Shown here: positions 24,410 to 28,781 of the stretch, piece by piece
Position numbering within the stretch: the stretch's first letter is position 1
How the letters are laid out: each line of letters opens with the position of its first letter
Origin: Candidatus Methanophagales archaeon ANME-1-THS
Lineage (GTDB): Archaea > Halobacteriota > Syntropharchaeia > Alkanophagales > Methanospirareceae
Direction of reading: 5' to 3'
Assembly: GCA_004212135.1 (NCBI GenBank)
Contig: RXIE01000165.1
Span: 1-28,781 of the forward strand
DNA: 28,781 bases
The notes under the pieces: model-generated
The model's database searches: none
The model's input: the letters and a program-made list of their open reading frames with translations, nothing else
Told to the model about the DNA's origin: nothing
Program-made: the position numbers and the translations under genes

Positions 24410-26325
24410 TTCTGAGGCGCCTCTGTCGCTATTATCGTTACCGTGGTGGTATATACCCCGGGACGAGAGATCTCTGTTGGAAGCGTTATTCTCAGCATGA
24501 ACGATGCGTTGCCGCCAATTGGGACATCCAGTGCAAGTGTATTATTGGTAATGGTGCTCAGTGTATACCATTCAGCGCTGCTAAAGTTGCAAAACTCGTG
24601 GGTAAAGGTGTCAGGACCGATACGGTCCGCGAGCGACCACCAGGTTGAAAGATCATAATACGCATCAGCGCCTCGGATGTAAAAGGTTTCATGTACCGTT
24701 CCGGAATTTGTTGCAGTGATGATCGGTGAAGTGTTATGCCCAGCTTCTGCTAAGCTGCCAGAGTGGACGGTATCAAGGCTGAGGGCTATGGAAATCAGGG
24801 TTGGAGTAACCAGCGGTAAATAATCTGTATTGGTGTCGCCGGCAATGTTGTAGGGTGTCTCACCCAGTCCATCTCCATCCGTATCAGTGCCGGTATAATC
24901 ACTCCAGTAATTGCCACCTAAATACAACCCTCCGATGATGTTCATCCCCGGTGTTTGAGAGCTATTCCAGACGTTGGTTCCGTCATCATAAGCGTTCTGG
25001 GTGTTGTTGAAGTAATTGTTGGAGATGGTGTTGGTCGCTGAAGAAGTCAGGTAGATGCCGTAATCGTTATTCGAGTTAGCGGTATTGTTGGAGAGGGTGT
25101 TATAGCTCGACCATAATAGGTAGATGCCATTTGAGTTGTTTGAGACAGTGTTGTTGATTATGTTATTATAGCTCGACCCAATCATACGGATGCCATAGTA
25201 GCTGTTGCTGATGTTGTTATCTGAGATAGTACAGTGGCTTACATTCTTAAGATATATCCCCGCCTTCTCACAGTCCTTTGCATTTTTCACGGTGAACCCG
25301 CTGGTGGTCACGTAGTCTGCAGTAATTTTGAAGACATGGTCATTTGTATTTAATGCGGACACAATCGTTGACTCAGAGCCGTTCTCTGATCTGATTGTCA
25401 ATCCCTTTCTCATATCCACATTCTCGTTGTACGTACCATCTTTGACTATGATCGTATCCACCTTCCCAGTTGCATTGTTTATCGCATGCTGGATTGGTGT
25501 GTTAGATGGACTGAACACAACCCCTTCACGCCACCAGCCCGTCTCGTTCACATAAATGGTATGGCCGCAGCACGAGGGCATATCGTCACCAATCACCTCA
25601 ATCGGTACAAGCACGAGAGCTAATAGTAAGAGTAGTAGTGCAATCTTCGTTATGTACAAGCGTCCCCTCGGTTCTGTTCTCCAGTCTCTCAAATGCACCA
25701 ACCTATTCTCCTCCCTCCCTTCTCGCTTCGGCGGCTTCTTCCTCCATATATCGATCGAGCTGTACTTCCTGAGCCCCATGACTGCTCCAATCATCGAGAC
25801 CGCGATGATGAGAAGGTACGAACCAGGTGCCGTTTCAGCCATAAACGAGGCTGCCTTGTGCACGAGTGCAGCAAGGATATTTGCAGGCTTCACACTGAAA
25901 TAAAGCTTCGTGGCGGCCGCAGCACCGATCCTGAACCCGTCCCCTTCGGTCTTCGGAGTGGCCTCCAGAAAGCAGAAATAAGCGCCTGGTTCCGCATCTA
26001 AGGGAATCTTCAACCTGATCTCTACTATTTCCCTTTCGTTCGGCTCCAGATGAAATGTCTCGGGCTCGAAGATCACCCATTCCTTCGGAGGTCTCAACTC
26101 CTTCTGCCCGTATAAATACATCACGTTCACAGAATAATCGCTCGCTTCACCGCCCGTATTATGCACGGAGATCGAACTGATCGTATACGTTCCACCCGAC
26201 ATTAATGGCTCGTTCACTGCTATCTTTCCCCTGCCGACACCCACGCCAATCGTGGCTGAGCATGGTTCTATCAATAATAGCGCAAGCAGGGCAGATGCAA
26301 CGAGGCTCGTGTGTATCTTTTTCAT
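24406..26325 (-). CDS. Fusion of an anchored Ig-like domain with a NosD-type beta-helix
   Basis: The 639-residue protein starts with a signal peptide (MKKIHTSLVASALLALLLIE), then an Ig-like extracytoplasmic domain (~25-160, FEPETFHLEPNEREIVEIRL), a membrane helix (~172-190), a basic 40-residue loop (WRKKPPKREGREENRL) and a second hydrophobic segment (ITKIALLLLLLALVLVPIEV, ~226-246) that resembles an embedded signal peptide. From ~255 on it is a NosD parallel beta-helix (IQHAINNATGKVDTIIVKDG) ending in LGGNYWSDYTGTDTDGDGLG, followed by a further beta domain to the end. The beta-helix part is paralogous to that at 11530-13770 but has no dockerin. An ATG with a GAGGAG site supports the start. 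It lies in an operon with the genes on both sides. Confidence 0.82.
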   Translation of the reverse strand: MKKIHTSLVASALLALLLIEPCSATIGVGVGRGKIAVNEPLMSGGTYTISSISVHNTGGEASDYSVNVMYLYGQKELRPPKEWVIFEPETFHLEPNEREIVEIRLKIPLDAEPGAYFCFLEATPKTEGDGFRIGAAAATKLYFSVKPANILAALVHKAASFMAETAPGSYLLIIAVSMIGAVMGLRKYSSIDIWRKKPPKREGREENRLVHLRDWRTEPRGRLYITKIALLLLLLALVLVPIEVIGDDMPSCCGHTIYVNETGWWREGVVFSPSNTPIQHAINNATGKVDTIIVKDGTYNENVDMRKGLTIRSENGSESTIVSALNTNDHVFKITADYVTTSGFTVKNAKDCEKAGIYLKNVSHCTISDNNISNSYYGIRMIGSSYNNIINNTVSNNSNGIYLLWSSYNTLSNNTANSNNDYGIYLTSSATNTISNNYFNNTQNAYDDGTNVWNSSQTPGMNIIGGLYLGGNYWSDYTGTDTDGDGLGETPYNIAGDTNTDYLPLVTPTLISIALSLDTVHSGSLAEAGHNTSPIITATNSGTVHETFYIRGADAYYDLSTWWSLADRIGPDTFTHEFCNFSSAEWYTLSTITNNTLALDVPIGGNASFMLRITLPTEISRPGVYTTTVTIIATEAPQK

Positions 26326-26374
26326 TCTCCTCTGCTCTCACACAGTACTACTAAAAGAATCTCGTTTCGTAAGC

Positions 26375-26602
26375 TTAAAGACCGCTCTCACTTCTCGTGA
26401 TTGCGGCGTACAGGATGATACTGGTGCTACTCACGTTACGATTACCTGAAAACTGTAAGTGTCCTGAATAGCCAACCGCTGTAACTGTACACGCGATTGG
26501 GTCGGTAATCGCATCTGCGATGGGCATCGGTATCACGCTCGCAGCTACGAGCGAAGCGAGCAAGAGTACCAGTCCAATCCTCTTGTTCAGTTCTTCTTCC
26601 AT
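26375..26602 (-). CDS. Small secreted peptide heading the surface-protein operon
   Basis: The 75-residue product has a clear signal peptide (KRIGLVLLLASLVAASVIPM, cleavage likely after IADA) and a mature part of only about 45 residues (TDPIACTVTAVGYSGHLQFS and on) with one cysteine and an N-x-S site. An AAGGTGATT site precedes the ATG. It is followed, 49 bases on, by the Ig-NosD fusion gene on the same strand. I know no family. It may be a small surface-layer component, or a truncated form of a larger secreted protein. Confidence 0.65.
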   Translation of the reverse strand: MEEELNKRIGLVLLLASLVAASVIPMPIADAITDPIACTVTAVGYSGHLQFSGNRNVSSTSIILYAAITRSESGL

Positions 26603-26981
26603 TTTTAATCACCTTCTTTACCTATCTTCACCTCTCGGTGGTCTTCTCCCTTTACCTTTTAGCCCCTTCAGCTATCTCATTCGCGCTCATCTACGTAGCA
26701 AAAAATTGCTTGTATTCTTAAAAATTTTTCGATTTTTCGGTCAGCGTTTAATTCCATTCGAAACTAACGCTTGGAATCTCCAAATGGATGTTTATAGCCT
26801 TTTATACCTCTGACGGGCTGCTAAAATGAGACGTAAAATCCTCGAATCCCGTCAATAACCGTGTACACGGTGAGCATGAGAACCGGTCATCAGCGAGGTA
26901 CACGAATTTAACGAATATTGATATAAAACTATAAAAATACCTCATTTTTATGACAAATATATCATAAATATTGTATACTTA
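26603..26981. other. AT-rich intergenic region with a palindrome and TATA-like runs
   Basis: This gap separates the leftward surface operon from the rightward small membrane protein. It contains CTTAAAAATTTTTCG near 26715, a perfect 14-base palindrome at 26858-26871 and several TATA-like runs at 26925-26980 (CTATAAAAATACC, AAATATATCATAAA). I see no protein-coding gene or structured RNA in it. Confidence 0.5.
26858..26871. promoter_or_regulatory. Perfect 14-base palindrome, candidate operator
   Basis: ACCGTGTACACGGT is its own reverse complement. A half-site-like GTACAC recurs at 26898-26903. It lies between divergent transcription units, upstream of the TATA-like runs of the small membrane protein gene, a common place for a dimeric regulator to bind. 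Confidence 0.4.
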
Positions 26982-27290
26982 TTGAATAAATATTGGGAAT
27001 ATAAGGAAGTTTTAAGTCATTTCTGGGGAAATAAACACGTTATGGGGCGCGGAGTGGTGATCACGATAGCACGGTTATGGTGCTTCATCTTCACGTTTCT
27101 CATGTCCGTCGTGCTCTATGCCACCTTTTTATCAATCTTCTTCACTGAGGAAAAAGCGATTTACGTGGCGATAAACAGTTTTGGAGAGGGTATACTCGAG
27201 CTCATCCTCCTTTCCATCGCGCTCTCCTTTGCCTTTATTGGGTCTGTCTCTCTTCTGCAGGATAAGCGGCTCTTTCGTTCTTCGGAATAG
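26982..27290 (+). CDS. Small two-helix membrane protein
   Basis: The product has two hydrophobic segments (IARLWCFIFTFLMSVVLYAT, ~28-52, and ILELILLSIALSFAFIGSVS, ~71-92) and a short basic/acidic tail (LLQDKRLFRSSE). The 102-residue form uses a TTG start at 26982 preceded by TATA-like runs; an ATG at 27042 would give an 82-residue protein that keeps both helices. The N-terminal piece NKYWEYKEVLSHFWGNKHVM reads like protein, so I keep the longer form with caution. I do not recognise a family. It lies alone, 134 bases before a tRNA gene. Confidence 0.55.
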   Translation: MNKYWEYKEVLSHFWGNKHVMGRGVVITIARLWCFIFTFLMSVVLYATFLSIFFTEEKAIYVAINSFGEGILELILLSIALSFAFIGSVSLLQDKRLFRSSE

Positions 27291-27373
27291 AAAAGAAGAG
27301 CAGAAAAGCGGAACAGGTGCTTTATTGAAGGGTGTCGACCTCCGAGGGTCAAGAATGGGGAACTTCTCGTTCT

Positions 27374-27388
27374 ATTTTTATAATAATA
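27374..27388 (+). promoter_or_regulatory. TATA-like element upstream of the tRNA gene
   Basis: ATTTTTATAATAATA lies about 45 bases before the tRNA's first base, in an AT-rich stretch following the GC-richer membrane protein gene. A second candidate, TATACGTTTAATAAG (27403-27417), is nearer. Confidence 0.35.
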
Positions 27389-27424
27389 TTAAGAAGAGCG
27401 ATTATACGTTTAATAAGAGAAGAG

Positions 27425-27499
27425 GGGCCTGTAGCTCAGCATGGTTAGAGCGCCCGGCTCATAACCGGGTGGCCAAGGGTTCGAATCCCTTCAGGCCCA
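27425..27499 (+). tRNA. tRNA with CAU anticodon (elongator Met or Ile2)
   Basis: The sequence folds into a full cloverleaf: acceptor GGGCCTG/CAGGCCC, D stem GCTC/GAGC, anticodon stem CCCGG/CCGGG around CTCATAA (anticodon CAT), and T stem AAGGG/CCCTT around TTCGAAT, with discriminator A. No intron and no encoded CCA. The G1-C72 pair and absence of the initiator's three G-C pattern in the anticodon stem argue against initiator tRNA. It could be elongator Met, or an isoleucine tRNA whose C34 is changed to agmatidine by TiaS; sequence alone does not settle this. Confidence 0.95.
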
Positions 27500-27560
27500 T
27501 CATACAGCCCGTATTGAACCGGCTGCGTGATTCTACCCGGATTGATCTCCAAACCGCGCA

Positions 27561-28328
27561 TTACGAAGTCTCAATGAGCCTCGCGATCAAGTTCCGCCCG
27601 TCCTCAGAACCAAATAACGGCAGGTCCCATAACTGAACGACCCTGGAGCGCGTGACCATCACCTTTGTATTCGCTCGTGGATCATATCCCTCCTTTTCAT
27701 ACCGTTCCTTAGCGATCAGAATCCCCCTTCTCTGCCATGCGGGTGTCTCATTCAGGTTAATGCCCCTCCGAAAAAGCATCTCATGCACCTCCACCGCACG
27801 CATCCCCTTCAGGTGCTGCTCAGCATCCTCTTCACTGAGCCCGTCCGCCCGCAGCCCATAATAGCCATACGCGTTAAGGTGATTCCGCCATGCTTCTGCT
27901 TGCCGCTGCGCAAGATAGCCCACAACCTCTTCTTCTCCGCAAACCGGGATTACCCGCGCGTCGAAGGCAATCGGCTCTTTAAAACCCAATGCGATCGCTA
28001 ACGCACTTGCTAAAAAACCCGCAATTACAGAATCCAGTTTCTCTATCCTCCCATTAAACGGGAGATGGGTGAAAAAAAGATTGATCTCATCTGAGAAGGT
28101 ATACACAAGTTTTGGGTCAAGTCCGCTCTGCTCGAAGAAGATCGTCGCAGCCTCTACCATACCCCTTGCGAACCGTTCATCATACGGTTTCGCGAAATCG
28201 GTGCTTAAGAGACGCTTGAAGTTCCTTCCATCAGCACGTACGAACAGAGGCGGTAAAGCTTTTAGCTCCGCGTAGATCGCCCAATCACGGTCTCTGTGGT
28301 TAAATCTCCCCCGAATCCCAACCTTCAT
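27561..28328 (-). CDS. Thg1-like 3'-5' polymerase (tRNA-His guanylyltransferase family)
   Basis: The 255-residue protein belongs to the Thg1/TLP family, which adds nucleotides to tRNA 5' ends in the reverse direction, either G-1 of tRNA-His or repair of 5'-truncated tRNAs. The metal-binding motifs are visible: LFVRADGRNFKRL (~28-40) and YTFSDEINLFFTHLP (~76-90), followed by IAFDARVIPV and AEAWRNHLNAYGYYGLRADG (~144-163). Length is normal. The frame is intact with no internal amber codon. Its ATG lies inside the end of the PRC-barrel gene (29-base overlap), indicating coupled translation. It converges on the CAU tRNA gene 61 bases away, which may be chance. Confidence 0.92.
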   Translation of the reverse strand: MKVGIRGRFNHRDRDWAIYAELKALPPLFVRADGRNFKRLLSTDFAKPYDERFARGMVEAATIFFEQSGLDPKLVYTFSDEINLFFTHLPFNGRIEKLDSVIAGFLASALAIALGFKEPIAFDARVIPVCGEEEVVGYLAQRQAEAWRNHLNAYGYYGLRADGLSEEDAEQHLKGMRAVEVHEMLFRRGINLNETPAWQRRGILIAKERYEKEGYDPRANTKVMVTRSRVVQLWDLPLFGSEDGRNLIARLIETS

Positions 28329-28638
28329 CCTCAGCTCTCTTTCTACTTCCCCGTCCTTTGCCTTTTTTCTCCGGTTCTTCTTCAGCCTCGGTCTCCACTC
28401 CTCTTCGCTTCACGTGCTTTATCAGAACGATATCCCCGATTGCCGTTACCCAGCGGTAGGGAATAATCACTCCTTTCCTCTTGCCCACGCTGAAGGCGGT
28501 TGGATTCACATTCTTCACCGCCAATCCTGATATCCGCTTCTCTTTTATGTCAACGGTTACATCCTGTATCTTGCCGACGTAAATCCCGCGATCGGTATAC
28601 AAATCCTGCCCAAACAAGGAAGACAATTCTATTTCCAT
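28300..28638 (-). CDS. PRC-barrel domain protein
   Basis: The 112-residue protein has a PRC-barrel at ~1-80 (SLFGQDLYTDRGIYVGKIQD, ISGLAVKNVN, GVIIPYRWVTAIGDIVLI) and a charged, disordered tail (EEEPEKKGKGRGSRKRAEDE). PRC-barrels occur in ribosome-maturation, photosynthetic and division proteins; in archaea such small versions are usually of unknown role, with some linked to cell division or RNA metabolism. The ATG at 28638 is preferred over the open frame to 28707 because a TATA-like element lies 25-35 bases before it. It is the first gene of a unit with the Thg1-like gene, overlapping it by 29 bases, and is divergent from a site-2 protease gene. Confidence 0.85.
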   Translation of the reverse strand: MEIELSSLFGQDLYTDRGIYVGKIQDVTVDIKEKRISGLAVKNVNPTAFSVGKRKGVIIPYRWVTAIGDIVLIKHVKRRGVETEAEEEPEKKGKGRGSRKRAEDEGWDSGEI

Positions 28639-28663
28639 AATGCTATTTATGGATGAACGGCGA

Positions 28664-28673
28664 TATATAAAAC
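28664..28673. promoter_or_regulatory. TATA element centred between divergent genes
   Basis: TATATAAAAC reads as a TATA box on the plus strand and as TTTTATATA on the minus strand. Its centre is about 30 bases from both the PRC-barrel ATG (28638) and the protease ATG (28698), so one element could direct near-leaderless transcription both ways. Confidence 0.4.
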
Positions 28674-28697
28674 TAACGACTTCACCGAGTAGAAAAG

Positions 28698-28781
28698 ATG
28701 CGCACATCGATACAGATTGGCCGCATTATCGGCATACCCATCCGATTGCATTTCACCTTTCTCTTCATACTGCCGCTCATT
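28698..28781 (+). CDS. Site-2 protease family (M50) protein, 5' part
   Basis: The first 28 codons are visible and run off the window. The sequence MRTSIQIGRIIGIPIRLHFT followed by FLFILPLI is the standard start of archaeal and bacterial S2P-type intramembrane zinc proteases, where G-I-P-I-R-L-H precedes the first helix. The catalytic HExxH is beyond the end. It shares a TATA element with the divergent PRC-barrel gene. Confidence 0.8.
   Translation, partial: MRTSIQIGRIIGIPIRLHFTFLFILPLI

Noticed and set aside
22143..24500. Plus-strand open frames opposite the surface-protein operon
   Set aside because: They mirror low-complexity and Ser/Thr-rich coding sequence and lack initiation signals.
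27181..27636. 151-codon plus-strand frame running through the tRNA
   Set aside because: It crosses a complete tRNA gene and overlaps the membrane protein gene in another frame; its composition is not protein-like.

Overview
The window looks archaeal, from a euryarchaeon (Halobacteriota grade). The evidence is TATA-type promoters that often sit about 25-30 bases before a start codon (apparently leaderless genes), an XPD/Rad3-type iron-sulfur helicase, a SecF of archaeal type, an archaeal Thg1-like protein, PGF-pre-PGF-like surface protein domains and a dockerin-bearing NosD-type beta-helix protein. The mix of dockerin, NosD and V4R proteins recalls ANME-1/Methanophagales-like methane-cycling archaea, but that placement is an inference from gene content, not from a marker gene.

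Layout. 1-1939 is an accessory patch: the first codons of a possible divergent gene, a Pro/Thr-rich surface-type protein whose signal peptide seems lost, a PIN toxin with a small antitoxin-like partner, and two homologous remnants of a tyrosine recombinase C-terminus on either side of that pair. 1940-11253 is mostly housekeeping: carB and purL (minus strand), secF without an adjacent secD, a small unrecognised acidic-tailed protein, and a DinG/XPD-type helicase. 11530-16789 concerns the cell surface: a secreted beta-helix protein ending in a dockerin, a GT4 glycosyltransferase and, divergent from it, a protein O-mannosyltransferase (GT39) with a discoidin-like insert. 16850-22127 is the least explained part: two paralogous eight-helix membrane proteins bracket a V4R-domain protein (overlapping the first paralog), a DUF2254-like membrane protein, a CBS-pair protein and a small four-cysteine protein. 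22154-26602 is a minus-strand surface-protein operon: a small secreted peptide, a fusion of an anchored Ig-like domain with a NosD beta-helix, and a CARDB/Ig-like/PGF-pre-PGF membrane-anchored protein. 27042-28781 holds a small membrane protein, a CAU-anticodon tRNA, a Thg1-like protein overlapping a PRC-barrel gene, and the first 28 codons of a site-2 protease.

How they fit. The glycosyltransferases, the two NosD proteins and the Ig-like protein suggest a locus investing in a glycosylated, possibly dockerin-assembled cell surface. The paralog/V4R/DUF2254/CBS group has the parts expected of a membrane-linked small-molecule or redox/energy sensing module and is the best candidate here for an undescribed system. 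No rRNA, CRISPR array or intact transposon was seen.
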